The notes beneath the pieces were generated by a model. The model made no database searches and was not told the origin of the DNA. It saw only the letters and a program-made list of their open reading frames with translations. Shown here in pieces: positions 36,092 to 44,710 of a stretch of 64,000 nt of DNA. The translations under genes were made by a program, and so were the position numbers. The stretch comes from an uncultured Planctomycetia bacterium (GTDB lineage Bacteria; Planctomycetota; UBA1135; GCA-002686595). Numbering within the stretch: position 1 is the stretch's first letter; the number at the start of each line of letters is the position of its first letter. The stretch covers positions 7,720 through 71,719 of the forward strand of contig CALFYL010000298.1 in assembly GCA_937952135.1 (NCBI GenBank), in the 5' to 3' direction.

Positions 36092-38032
36092 TCAACGCGC
36101 CGCGGCCGCGTTCATCGCCTGGTTGCGCGAGGCGTCGGTGTAGTTCGCCGGATTGCTCATGCCGGTCGTGTGGCACCAGCCCACGACGTGCCCCATGTTG
36201 TTCGCGCCCGGCAGTTGACCGCGGAATTGCTCGACCGTTCCGTCCTCGGGGTCGGTCAGCAGCAGGCCCGTGAAGAAGTTGCACGCGGACCCCGAGTTCG
36301 ACGTGGTCCAGTAGCTCACTTCCGCGCGCGCCCAGCTCGGAATGCCGGCGAGCCAGGTCGCGGCGCCGGCGGGCGTCATGTTGTCGTTCACCCCGCAGGC
36401 GAACGATCCGAGCGACGCGAGCGGCGTGCCTTGGTACGGCGACGCGACGCTCTGGATGCGGCGGCCGCCGGTCGAGAAGTCGAGTCCGCTCGTGTAGTAG
36501 GTCAGCAGGTGCAGCGCCGCGGGCCCGCCCTGGCTGTGGCCGACGACGCCGAAGGACGAGAGTTGCGCGGTCTGCGCGCGCGCGGCGAGGAGCTGCGCGA
36601 ACTGGTCGTGCGTGCGGTTCGCGTTCGGGTCGAGGAACTCGAGCTTGGGCTGCGAGAAGTGCGCCGCGGGCCAGATCGAGCCGCCCGAGCAGTAGCCGTG
36701 CACCAGCAGGAGCGCGGGGCGGATCGGCGCCTCGCCGAACAGCGGACGGGGGCCGACCGGGATGCCGAGCGTGGTGAGCAGCGCGTTCGTGCTCGCCGCG
36801 TGGTTCGCCGGCGGAGCGCTCGCAACGCGCGCGGCGAGCGCGGGCGCGTCGACCGGGATCGCCGCGAGGCTCGCGAGCACCGCGGAGGTGTCCGGATCCT
36901 GCACGCGCACGTTGCGGAGCTCGAGTTCGCCGCTCGCGCCGGCGAGGTCGAGCCAGCGCTCGTCGAACTCGAGCTCGAGCGACCACAGCGCGCCGTCGAG
37001 CCGCGGCTCGAGCATCTTCGAGAGCCAGCAGAGCGGAGCGTCGGCGCCTTGCGCGCGTCCCCAGACTTCCGCGGAGACGTGGAGTCGTCGAGGCGCGCCG
37101 AGCGGTGCGGCGCCGAGCGCGAGGCGCCACTTCATGCCGCCGCCCGATGTCCCACTCGACACCGCGCTCGCGTGGCCGTCCAGCACGAGCGCCGGCTCGT
37201 GAACGGTGAATGCGAGCTGCGACGTGCGTTGAAAGACGCGCAATCCGCGCGTGAGCCCGCGCAACTCGGCGCGGGCCGTCAGCGGACCTGTCAGCTCCTC
37301 CGGAACGAGCGCGCCGAAAAGTCCGTCGCCGGCCGCGTCGTCTTCGTGCTGTCCGTCGTCGTGCATCTCGAGCTCGCGCACTTCGCCGCGCGCCTCGAGC
37401 ACCAGCCTCGCGTCGGTGACGAGCTGCAGCTCGTGTCCGCTCGCGCGCGCCGCGATCGCGATGCGCTCGCCGCGAACGAGTCGGTGCGTCGTGACGTACG
37501 CCTCCGCGCGCACGTCGCCGCCCGCGGTGCTGAGCAAGAAGCCGTCGACGACGTCGCTCGCGCGCTGCGCTTCGATGCGCACGGTCCACTCACCGGCCGG
37601 CGCGCCGCGCAGGTCGCGGCGGTCGACGACCCAGCCTGGCAAGTCGTCGCCGGCGAGCGCGACGCGGCGCTCGAGCGCGAAGGCTTCGTCGATCGGCCGC
37701 AGGCGCGCGCCGCGCGGCGCGGCGAGCACGGCCCAGTTCGCGGCGGCGGGCGAGAGCAGCGCCAGCGACCATCCGCCGTCGCGCTCGACCGCGAGCTCGA
37801 ACTGCGCCGCCCACCCGCCGCGGGCTTGCTGCTCGAAACGAACGGGCAACAGGCTCGCCCGGAAGCTCGTCGGCGTGCTCGCAGGATCGGGCAAGCGCAG
37901 GAGGCCGCTCGCGATGTCCGCGGGCGGCGCGACGACCTGGCGCGGGTGGATCTCGCTCTGCTGAGCTGCGCTTGAACCAACGAGCAGGATCGTGAGAGCG
38001 GCCGCGGAGCGAACGGGATCGAAGAAGCGCAT
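36092..38032 (-). CDS. Secreted lipase-like alpha/beta hydrolase with N-terminal beta-rich region
   Basis: 646 residues from ATG 38032, with a signal peptide (ALTILLVGSSAAQQ). Residues 30-400 are beta-rich with several Ig-like stretches and no family I recognise; SRNDGLFGALVP-like acidic text around DGQHEDDAAGDGLFG recalls the choice-of-anchor type domain of secreted planctomycete proteins. From about 435 an alpha/beta hydrolase follows: LLVHGYCSGGSIWP (oxyanion region), VVGHSQGG (nucleophile elbow, catalytic Ser), and VASPYQGTPLASLG, as in PGAP1-like and triacylglycerol lipases. It is probably a periplasmic or surface esterase. It is alone on its strand, 142 bp downstream of the antiporter gene. 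Confidence 0.82.
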   Translation of the reverse strand: MRFFDPVRSAAALTILLVGSSAAQQSEIHPRQVVAPPADIASGLLRLPDPASTPTSFRASLLPVRFEQQARGGWAAQFELAVERDGGWSLALLSPAAANWAVLAAPRGARLRPIDEAFALERRVALAGDDLPGWVVDRRDLRGAPAGEWTVRIEAQRASDVVDGFLLSTAGGDVRAEAYVTTHRLVRGERIAIAARASGHELQLVTDARLVLEARGEVRELEMHDDGQHEDDAAGDGLFGALVPEELTGPLTARAELRGLTRGLRVFQRTSQLAFTVHEPALVLDGHASAVSSGTSGGGMKWRLALGAAPLGAPRRLHVSAEVWGRAQGADAPLCWLSKMLEPRLDGALWSLELEFDERWLDLAGASGELELRNVRVQDPDTSAVLASLAAIPVDAPALAARVASAPPANHAASTNALLTTLGIPVGPRPLFGEAPIRPALLLVHGYCSGGSIWPAAHFSQPKLEFLDPNANRTHDQFAQLLAARAQTAQLSSFGVVGHSQGGPAALHLLTYYTSGLDFSTGGRRIQSVASPYQGTPLASLGSFACGVNDNMTPAGAATWLAGIPSWARAEVSYWTTSNSGSACNFFTGLLLTDPEDGTVEQFRGQLPGANNMGHVVGWCHTTGMSNPANYTDASRNQAMNAAAAR

Positions 38033-38154
38033 CGGGAAGCCTCGCCAAGTCGCGCCGCTCACACCATCGCTGCGGCGCGCGCGAGCATCATCCCACGGCC
38101 GCGCCATGTCGGCGACGCCTATTCGGGCGGGCGCAGCTCACGGCGACGCGCAAA

Positions 38155-39828
38155 TCACGGCAGCGCGACGAAAACCGGCTCGCTCGCGATCTCGAGCGTG
38201 CGTCGCACCGGCGGTGCGTCGGCGCCGACGAAGCACTCGAGCTCGTAGCGCCCCGGGGCCAGTCGGATCCGCCGCGGCTGGGGTCCCCAGAGGGGCGCGT
38301 CGACGAGCCGTTCACCCTCCGAGTCGTGGAGCGTGAAGCGCACGTCGCGCCAGCGTTCGTCGCTCGCTCGAACCAGCAGCGGAGTTCCGCGCCTCAGCGG
38401 AAGCACCAGGCCTTCCACGCTGCCGCGCCGAAGATCGACGACGCGCACCGCCACGCCGAATTCGCTCTCGGGATCGTCGACGATCAAGCGGTACACGCCG
38501 CTCGACAAACCCGCGACCGTGAACGCGCCGCTGCTGTCCGCGGTGACGAAGGTGCGCAATTGGGGCGTCCGCGCAGCGCCAGTTTGCGCGTCGATCGACT
38601 CGTAGCGAACCTTTGCGGCGCTCGAATCGCCTGCCTCCGCGCGCAGGAGGCCCGAGATCTTGCGCTCCGGCTCGAGCGCGATTTCGCCAAGGTCGCGAAC
38701 CTCGCCCGCTTCGAGGCGCACACTCGTCTCCCACAGACCCATGCCGCGCGCGCGGACTCGAAGCAGCGTGACGCCGGGCGGCAACTCGTCCAAATCGAAC
38801 TCACCCTGCGAAACGGCGTTGCCGAGTCGCGACGAGCCGCCCGTCGTCGTTTGAACCGTAGCGGAACCGACTGGAGCCTTCGTCAGGGCATCGACGACTC
38901 GGCCGCGAACCGAAGCCGTCGCGAGCAGCGGCGATTCCGCATCGAGGACGAACTCGACTTCCTCCGCCCCAGCTTCGATGCGCTGCGCAGCAACCACGCG
39001 TTGGAAGTGCACGAGGCTGATCCACAGCGGCGGGGCGTGACGCGACTCCAGGCGGCCGAGGTACTCCGCGGGGAGCTGCAACCCGAACAAGTCGTTGCGC
39101 CAGAAGTGGCTGGCCGCGGATTCGTGGTTCACGCTCCCGCGCGGGGCCTCGAGCCATGCACCCGGCGCCTCGAGCGTTGCAGCGGCGAGCAGGTCGAACG
39201 GAACATGAGGCGCAAGGGGCGAACCGTCGCGGCCTACGAGCTTGACGAGCAACTGCGACGGAAGCTCGAGCGCCAAATCCAAGCGCTGCGACTCGACGTC
39301 GCCGCGCAGTTCGACGGTCGTGAACGCGGAGCCGTTCATCGAAGCCGTCGCTGTGACCCAGTGCTGGCCAGGTTCGAGATTCGGAACCGAGTAGGCGCCG
39401 TCCTTGGCGCACGTCGTCGTGGCTCGCTCGCCCATGGCGTTGCAAACCGAGAGGTGGGGCGGCGAATCGAAGCGCGGGCGCGAAGGATCGGAGCGGACGA
39501 CGCCGTAGAGCGTGACGCGCGGCAGCAGCGCCGATGCTCGCGTCTCGATGGGGGCGTCGACTGCGTCCTCGACGGGGCTCTCGATGGGCGTTGCAGGCGT
39601 CGAAGGAACGTCGAGCGCGCTGTCCGCGGATGGACTCGCGGGCGCGGTCGTTGGTTCGGGCTCTGCCACCAACTCGGGCGGTGCTTTGTTTCCGTGCGCC
39701 GCAGCGCTGGAACTCGCGTTCGTGGGCGCGCCGTCGTCGCCTGCAAAGGCGAACCACGCGAGCAAACCGAGCACGGCCGAGAGTGCGGCCGCGAGCGCGA
39801 CAGGCTTTTTGCTGCGAAGCGTGTTCAC
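38155..39828 (-). CDS. Membrane-anchored CarboxypepD_reg repeat protein, partner of the second sigma fusion
   Basis: 557 residues from GTG 39828, which overlaps the stop of the sigma-fusion gene by 4 bp (GTGA). Anchor helix at about 9-27 (PVALAAALSAVLGLLAWFAFA), then a Pro/Glu/Ala-rich linker to about 100. The rest consists of beta-sandwich units: TLYGVVRSDPSRPRF, ASVRGRVVDALTKAPVGSATV, KISGLLRAEAGDSSAAKV, and final strands rich in Arg. This is the same general repeat as in the giant paralogues. No enzymatic domain is visible. The coupling to the sigma gene suggests it shares the signal or forms a complex with the extracytoplasmic part of the sigma protein. Confidence 0.85.
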   Translation of the reverse strand: MNTLRSKKPVALAAALSAVLGLLAWFAFAGDDGAPTNASSSAAAHGNKAPPELVAEPEPTTAPASPSADSALDVPSTPATPIESPVEDAVDAPIETRASALLPRVTLYGVVRSDPSRPRFDSPPHLSVCNAMGERATTTCAKDGAYSVPNLEPGQHWVTATASMNGSAFTTVELRGDVESQRLDLALELPSQLLVKLVGRDGSPLAPHVPFDLLAAATLEAPGAWLEAPRGSVNHESAASHFWRNDLFGLQLPAEYLGRLESRHAPPLWISLVHFQRVVAAQRIEAGAEEVEFVLDAESPLLATASVRGRVVDALTKAPVGSATVQTTTGGSSRLGNAVSQGEFDLDELPPGVTLLRVRARGMGLWETSVRLEAGEVRDLGEIALEPERKISGLLRAEAGDSSAAKVRYESIDAQTGAARTPQLRTFVTADSSGAFTVAGLSSGVYRLIVDDPESEFGVAVRVVDLRRGSVEGLVLPLRRGTPLLVRASDERWRDVRFTLHDSEGERLVDAPLWGPQPRRIRLAPGRYELECFVGADAPPVRRTLEIASEPVFVALP

Positions 39829-41996
39829 GGCGTCACGAGCTCCACCGAAAGCGCCCGGTCCTCGACGACGAAGTGCTGCGTCGCGGCGACGAAGTCGTCG
39901 ACGATTCGACTCAGCTCGTAGGCGCCGGGCGCGAGCGTCCACCGCAGTGGATTCGGCGCTTGAACCCGGTCGATGTGCAGCGTGACTCCGTGCGCGTCGC
40001 GAAGCTGGACGTGGGCGTTCGCGAGCACGCCGCGCGGCAGTTCGACTCGAACTTCGAAGCCGTGCTGCAGGCGAAGCTCGAGCTCGTTCACTTCGACTCC
40101 GCCCGCTTCGAACTCGATCCAACTCGTCGCGAAACCCTCGGCGGACGCGACGAGTCGCAGGCGACCCCGCTCGACGTGCTTCAGGTCGAACTCGCCGTCG
40201 GACGCGGCCCCAGTGCTGAACTTCGTCAGCGCGTCGATGGGGAGCCCCTCGCGGCCGACGACCGTGTACGCGAGCTGGGCGGACGCGGGCGCGCCGTCGG
40301 GTGCGAGCACGCGGCCGCGAACGCGCACGGGCGGATGGAGTTCCAACACGCCGAGGTCGAGCGTCTCGCCCGGCGCGAGGCGCAGCGAGCGGTGTACGCC
40401 TGCGAAGCCGGTCGCCCAGACGCTGAGTTCGCGCATGCCGGGCGCGAGCCGCTCGAGCCGCGCTCGACCTTCCGCGTCCGTCTCCACACGTTCGCCGCTG
40501 CCGTCGTCGAAGCCCAGCTCCACGCGGCACCGCGGAATCGCCGCACCGTTTCGCGCGTCGACACAACGCACGACGAGCGACGACAGCGAGGCTTCGAGGC
40601 GCGCGCGGTCGAGCGAGAACACCAGTTCCGTCTCACTCCCGTCGATCGGGCGACTTTCGAGCACGCACTCGCGCAGCACCGCGTGTGCGAGCAGCGGCGG
40701 CGGCGCGAAGACCGTGAGGCGGCCGCTGCTCCCCGCTGGCAAGCCGAGGCTCGCAGAACTGCCCGACAGAGCCCGGTACTCCGCGAACTCGCCTCCCAGC
40801 GGCCGGCGGCTTCCGATCCCCGTCGCGCGCGCGAGCGGGTGCTCGCTGACCACGACCCCCAGCCCGTCGCCGATCGGATCGAAGGGCGGAAACTCGAGGC
40901 GTTCACCCGTGGCGAAGTCGAGGAACTTCACCGCGATCACGTGCGCGGGAACGAGAGTGAAATCGCGCTGCACGCGTTCGGCGCTTCCGTCGAGTTCGAT
41001 CTCGACGTCCAGCGGCCGAAACCCGCGGAAATGGCCCCAAACCCGCCACGCGCCGGGCGCCAGCCCGAAGCTCGAATACGCGCCGTCCGCCCCCAGACTC
41101 GCTGGGCGCGACCCGCCGTGCTCGTCCAGGAAACGCAAGCTCGAGACGTTCGGCTCGACGGACGACAGGCCGTGGAGCGTGCCGTGAACAAGGAGCTGCT
41201 CGAAGCGCGGCGCCGTGGTCGGCGCCATCGTCGCGTGTCGGCCGACTTCGACTTTGCCCGTCTCCGAAGGGAGCACCGTTTCGGCGTCGGAGGTCTCGGT
41301 TGTCGAAGTTGCGAGCGGCCGCGCGCCCTGCAATTCGTCCTTCGCGTTCGAGCCTGTCGGCTCACGCGCGATCCACACGAACGCTGCGACGCTCGCCGCG
41401 ACGAGCCCCGCGGCCGTCAATGCCTTTGCACTCATCCCTGCTCCTGCTGTCGCGAGGCTCGTCTGCCAGGCCATCGACGGCGCCGCGATCGCCGTCCACG
41501 TCGAACGGGTTCCGTACTCGCCGTCCAAGCGCTCGCGAAGCCGCTCGAGCGCGCGCGCGAGGCGGTTGCGGATCGTCGAACTCGGCGCGCCGAGCCGTTT
41601 CGCGATCTCTTCCGCACTCGCACCCTCGTAATAGCGGAGCAGCACGACCACGCGCTGCGGGTCGGGCAACTCCGCGACTGCCGCGAGGATCTTGCGCTGA
41701 AGTTCGGCCTCGGCGAGCAACTCCGCCGGGCTCGGAACGGCCTCGGGCCGCGCCGCGCGCCGCTCGCGCAACGCTCGGCCCGCCTCGCTCGTGCGGCGTC
41801 GCGCCGCAACGTGTCGAACAATCCCGCCGAGCCACTCTCGCGCGGACCGCGCGCTCACGGGCCGGCGCAGAGCTCGGAACCAAACCTCTTGCGCGACGTC
41901 GTCCGCCGCGTGGGAGTCGTTGCACAGGCGCAAGGCGAGGGCGCGCACCCATGCTGAGTGCTCGAACAGCTCTGGGAATTTCGAGGCGTCGTTCAT
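39825..41996 (-). CDS. Second ECF-type sigma factor fused to a transmembrane helix and beta-sandwich repeats
   Basis: 723 residues from ATG 41996 (MNDASKFPELFEHSAW); the frame opens upstream to 42140 but crosses the likely promoter. Sigma region 2 is at about 10-70 (RLCNDSHAADDVAQEVWFRALRR) and region 4 at about 95-155 (VAELPDPQRVVVLLRYYEGA, EEIAKRLGAPSSTIRNRLAR). One helix at about 190-210 (AKALTAAGLVAASVAAFVWI). The remaining 510 residues are extracytoplasmic beta-sandwich units with VHGTLHGLSSVEPNVSSLRF, VRCVDARNGAAIPRCRVEL, RGRVLAPDGAPASAQL and VNELELRLQHG. The architecture equals that of 14171-16645, but sequences diverge strongly, so the fusion is old or arose twice. The repeat protein gene follows with a 4-bp overlap. 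Confidence 0.88.
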   Translation of the reverse strand: MNDASKFPELFEHSAWVRALALRLCNDSHAADDVAQEVWFRALRRPVSARSAREWLGGIVRHVAARRRTSEAGRALRERRAARPEAVPSPAELLAEAELQRKILAAVAELPDPQRVVVLLRYYEGASAEEIAKRLGAPSSTIRNRLARALERLRERLDGEYGTRSTWTAIAAPSMAWQTSLATAGAGMSAKALTAAGLVAASVAAFVWIAREPTGSNAKDELQGARPLATSTTETSDAETVLPSETGKVEVGRHATMAPTTAPRFEQLLVHGTLHGLSSVEPNVSSLRFLDEHGGSRPASLGADGAYSSFGLAPGAWRVWGHFRGFRPLDVEIELDGSAERVQRDFTLVPAHVIAVKFLDFATGERLEFPPFDPIGDGLGVVVSEHPLARATGIGSRRPLGGEFAEYRALSGSSASLGLPAGSSGRLTVFAPPPLLAHAVLRECVLESRPIDGSETELVFSLDRARLEASLSSLVVRCVDARNGAAIPRCRVELGFDDGSGERVETDAEGRARLERLAPGMRELSVWATGFAGVHRSLRLAPGETLDLGVLELHPPVRVRGRVLAPDGAPASAQLAYTVVGREGLPIDALTKFSTGAASDGEFDLKHVERGRLRLVASAEGFATSWIEFEAGGVEVNELELRLQHGFEVRVELPRGVLANAHVQLRDAHGVTLHIDRVQAPNPLRWTLAPGAYELSRIVDDFVAATQHFVVEDRALSVELVTP

Positions 41997-42026
41997 GCCG
42001 TTCTGTGCCAGCCGAGCGACGAAATG

Positions 42027-42048
42027 TCGCCATGAACTTCGATGGCGA
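42027..42048 (-). promoter_or_regulatory. 7-bp inverted repeat in the leader of the second sigma-fusion gene
   Basis: TCGCCAT, an 8-nt spacer, ATGGCGA. It sits next to the minus-strand candidate -10 (42048-42053), 31 bp from the start codon, a suitable place for an operator. Confidence 0.4.
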
Positions 42049-42053
42049 AAGTA
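42048..42053 (-). promoter_or_regulatory. Candidate -10 hexamer TACTTT for the second sigma-fusion gene
   Basis: On the minus strand TACTTT lies 51 nt upstream of ATG 41996. A second small inverted repeat (AGTGG, 7 nt, CCACT at 42057-42073) lies just upstream of it. Confidence 0.3.
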
Positions 42054-42104
42054 GGTAGTGGTGAAATTCCACTCCTCCCAAGGCATTTGGCGCCAGTCTC
42101 GCGC

Positions 42105-42110
42105 TTGACA
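42105..42110 (+). promoter_or_regulatory. Candidate -35 TTGACA for the double-Fis gene
   Basis: A perfect TTGACA, rare in this GC-rich sequence, 35 nt before ATG 42140. The hexamer 17 bp downstream (CGCAAT, 42128-42133) is a poor -10, so the promoter may need an activator. Confidence 0.35.
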
Positions 42111-42139
42111 CCTGCCATGGGGGAATGCGCAATCCTGCA

Positions 42140-42895
42140 ATGTCGAAAGCCGTGCGCCATACCAAAATCGAGGCTCGCATCCGCGAGCTCGCCCACGACC
42201 TCGCGGACAGCGTCCGCCAATCGACGTTGGAGGCGTTGAGGGAGGCGCTTCGGGCTGGATCCGAACTCGCCACCCGCCCCGTTGCGGCCGCGCGCGAAGC
42301 GACGCGAGCGGCCGCCGTGCGCGCGCTCACTCGGATCGCATCGACGGCGCCGACTGCGGCGAAGACCGCCGGCGCTAGGGCCGTTGGCGTCAAGCGTGGC
42401 GGCGCCGGCGGCTCGCCGACGTTGAGCCTCGATCACTACGAGCGCATGGCGATCCAACGCGGGCTGCACGAATCGGGCGGCGACGTGCTGGCGGCGGCGA
42501 AGCTGCTCGGACTGACCAAGAGCTCGATCTACCGCCGCATGCGCGCGCTCGGCATCCCGCGCCGAGCGCCGGGCCACCGCGGCGCGCTGACGGTGGAGTC
42601 GGAGTTCCTCATCACCAAGGAACCGGTGAGTCTGGAGCGCTACGAACTCATGGCGCTCGAGCGCGCGCTGGAGGAGTCGGGCGGCGACATCCTCGCCGCC
42701 TCGAAGCTGCTGAGAATCGGCAAGAGCACGATGTACCGCAAGCTGACCGCGCACCGCGGAGCGAGCGAGGCGTCGAAGGCGCCGGCCCGAAAGACGAACG
42801 CGAAAGCGAGCGCGAAGACGAGCGGAGCGCGGCGCAAGAAGGCGTCGAAGCGGCGGTCGCAGCGGCCCTCGAAGCGCCGCTCGAAACGCGCCTGA
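42140..42895 (+). CDS. DNA-binding protein with two Fis-type helix-turn-helix domains and a histone-H1-like tail
   Basis: 251 residues from ATG 42140; an ATG at 42125 adds five residues but lies within the expected promoter. Residues 1-90 are an Ala/Arg-rich helical region. Two Fis/HTH_8 domains follow: residues 96-140 (LDHYERMAIQRGLHESGGDVLAAAKLLGLTKSSIYRRMRALG) and 164-203 (LERYELMALERALEESGGDILAASKLLRIGKSTMYRKL), clearly an internal duplication. The tail, about 204-251, is almost only Lys, Arg, Ala and Ser with SKRRSQRPSKRRSKR, like histone H1 tails. There is no AAA or receiver domain, so it is not a sigma54 activator. A DNA-bridging or nucleoid protein is the likely role. It is divergent from the second sigma fusion. 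Confidence 0.8.
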   Translation: MSKAVRHTKIEARIRELAHDLADSVRQSTLEALREALRAGSELATRPVAAAREATRAAAVRALTRIASTAPTAAKTAGARAVGVKRGGAGGSPTLSLDHYERMAIQRGLHESGGDVLAAAKLLGLTKSSIYRRMRALGIPRRAPGHRGALTVESEFLITKEPVSLERYELMALERALEESGGDILAASKLLRIGKSTMYRKLTAHRGASEASKAPARKTNAKASAKTSGARRKKASKRRSQRPSKRRSKRA

Positions 42896-42949
42896 GACGG
42901 CCTGCGGGCCCCAGGCGGCCCCATGGCGAGGCGCTCGCGCCCGGGCCCG

Positions 42950-42955
42950 TACACT
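42950..42955 (+). promoter_or_regulatory. Candidate -10 hexamer TACACT
   Basis: TACACT ends 10 nt before ATG 42966, implying a leader of only a few bases. Confidence 0.35.
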
Positions 42956-42965
42956 GGTCGGTCGC

Positions 42966-44033
42966 ATGCGCCTGCTTCCGAAAGACCGCGACCTCTCCAA
43001 ACCGCTGGAGAAGGTCGAGCTGATCGTGCGCGCGAGCGATTTGCAGATGCGCGCCGAGGAGGTCGAGATCCGCCTCGACCGCTTCCTCGCGCTGCACATG
43101 CCGTGGCGTTCGCGCAACTCGATCCAGAACTTGATTTCGGAAGGCTACGTCTACGTCGATTTCACGACGCCGGACAAGCCGCGCGGCAGCGGCGAGTTGA
43201 TGCAGGAGTTCAAGTCGGGGCGCTGGCTGCGCGACAAGAGCCGCGTCGTGGTCGTCGTGCCCGAGGGCTTGCGCATCGACGTGCGGCCATCGATCGAGGA
43301 CGACCTCACGCACCTCTACGAGGACGCCGACGTGCTTGCGGTCGACAAGCCGCCGATGCTGCCCGTGCACCCGTCGGGCCGGCACCTGAGCGACACCGTG
43401 ATCCAGCGCGTCCACGCGCGCTACGGCGCCGACAAGCTCGCGCGCAGCGTGCGGCCGCGGCTGTGCCACCGCATCGACCGCGAAACGAGCGGCATCGTGC
43501 TCATCGGCCTGCACCCGCTCGCGCACTCCGAGGTGCGGCGGCAGTTCGAGGAGCACGAAGTCGAGAAGGAGTACCTCGCGATCGTGCAGGGCCATCCGAC
43601 GAGCGAGAGCGGCGTGTGCGAGCTGCCCATCGGTTCCGCGCGTGGCAGCACGATCGGCCTCAAGATGGCGTGCCGCATCGACGGCGACGAAGCGAAAACG
43701 GCGTGGCGCGTGATCAGCCGGCACCGCGGCTGCTCGCTCGTGCTGTGCCAGCTCTTCACCGGCCGCCAGCACCAGATCCGCGTGCACATGGAAGCCATCG
43801 GGCACCCGCTCGTCGGCGACAAGCTCTACGGCTACGGCGAAGAGTACTTCCAGCGCTACAACGACGGCGACCTGACGCCCGAGGACATCCGCAAGCTCGA
43901 ATTGCCGCGCCAGGCGCTGCACCACCACCGCCTCGCGTTCTCGCAACCGACGACCGGCGAGCGCGTCGTCGTCATCAGCCCGCTCGCGAGCGACATGGCG
44001 ACCTTCCTCACCGAGCGCGACCGCGACATCTGA
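42966..44033 (+). CDS. RluA-family RNA pseudouridine synthase
   Basis: 355 residues. An S4-like RNA-binding region near 35-70 (IRLDRFLALHMPWRSRNSIQNLI) precedes the catalytic domain. The signature HRIDRETSGIVLIG places the catalytic Asp at residue 171; DVLAVDKPPMLPVHPSG upstream and GRQHQIRVHMEAIGHPLVGDKLYG downstream are the other family blocks. It isomerises specific uridines in rRNA or tRNA to pseudouridine; which site cannot be told. The protein is complete and stands alone, 8 bp from the convergent PPOX-fold gene. Confidence 0.93.
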   Translation: MRLLPKDRDLSKPLEKVELIVRASDLQMRAEEVEIRLDRFLALHMPWRSRNSIQNLISEGYVYVDFTTPDKPRGSGELMQEFKSGRWLRDKSRVVVVVPEGLRIDVRPSIEDDLTHLYEDADVLAVDKPPMLPVHPSGRHLSDTVIQRVHARYGADKLARSVRPRLCHRIDRETSGIVLIGLHPLAHSEVRRQFEEHEVEKEYLAIVQGHPTSESGVCELPIGSARGSTIGLKMACRIDGDEAKTAWRVISRHRGCSLVLCQLFTGRQHQIRVHMEAIGHPLVGDKLYGYGEEYFQRYNDGDLTPEDIRKLELPRQALHHHRLAFSQPTTGERVVVISPLASDMATFLTERDRDI

Positions 44034-44040
44034 GGTCGGG

Positions 44041-44643
44041 TCAACGCGCGCGCGCCGCCGCGAGCTGCGCCTCGAGGTCGGCGATGCGCTGCTCGAGCGG
44101 CGCCGTGGCGTGCGCAATCGGGGCCCGGGTGTAGCGCGGCGTGATGTACGCGGGGCAGTTCCAGTCGAAAGCCACGACATCGATCACGAACAAGCGCTCG
44201 ATGCGCGCGTGTTCGTCGGGGTGGGCGAGCCTCGCGAGCCATTCCGGGTGCTCGCGCGCATCGAACACTCGGGCGTGGCCCCACACCTTCAAGCGCGCAC
44301 GCTGCGGGTAGTCCATGGCGAACAGCGCCACACGCGGGTTGTGCGCGAGATTGCCTGCCGAGACCAGTTGGCGGTTGCCCTTGAAGTCCGCGAAGCCGAG
44401 CGTGTGCTCGTCGAGGACCTGCAGGAAGCCTGGTTTCCCGCCCCGGTGCTGGATATAGGGCCAGCCGGTTTCGCTGACGCTGCCCAGGTACACGCTGTCG
44501 CGCGTGCTGAGGAACTCCCGCTCGTCGTCCCCGAGCGAGTCACGCTCGGGCGCGTCGCCGAGCTCCGGCGAGCCGCCGTAGTAATGCCGTTGCGCAGCGC
44601 GGACCGCGGGCGTCGAGGCGAGGTCGAGGTACTTGTGCGTCAT
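44041..44643 (-). CDS. Pyridoxamine 5'-phosphate oxidase-fold flavin-binding protein
   Basis: 200 residues from ATG 44643. The split-barrel motifs are LSTRDSVYLGSVSETGWPYIQHRGGKPGFL, GFADFKGNRQLVSAGNL and VALFAMDYPQRARLKVWGHARV, typical of the PNPOx-like family with FMN. A C-terminal extension of about 45 residues ends in a predicted short coiled coil (EQRIADLEAQLAAAR). Members reduce or detoxify small electrophiles or oxidants; the substrate is unknown. It lies 67 bp downstream of the AhpD-like gene on the same strand and is probably in its operon, which a sigma54 promoter may drive. Confidence 0.85.
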   Translation of the reverse strand: MTHKYLDLASTPAVRAAQRHYYGGSPELGDAPERDSLGDDEREFLSTRDSVYLGSVSETGWPYIQHRGGKPGFLQVLDEHTLGFADFKGNRQLVSAGNLAHNPRVALFAMDYPQRARLKVWGHARVFDAREHPEWLARLAHPDEHARIERLFVIDVVAFDWNCPAYITPRYTRAPIAHATAPLEQRIADLEAQLAAARAR

Positions 44644-44710
44644 GGTTCCAGCTCCAGCTCTCGTGCAAGGGCGGGAGCTTGCTGTCGCGCGCTCCCGCCG
44701 CCGCCGTCCG

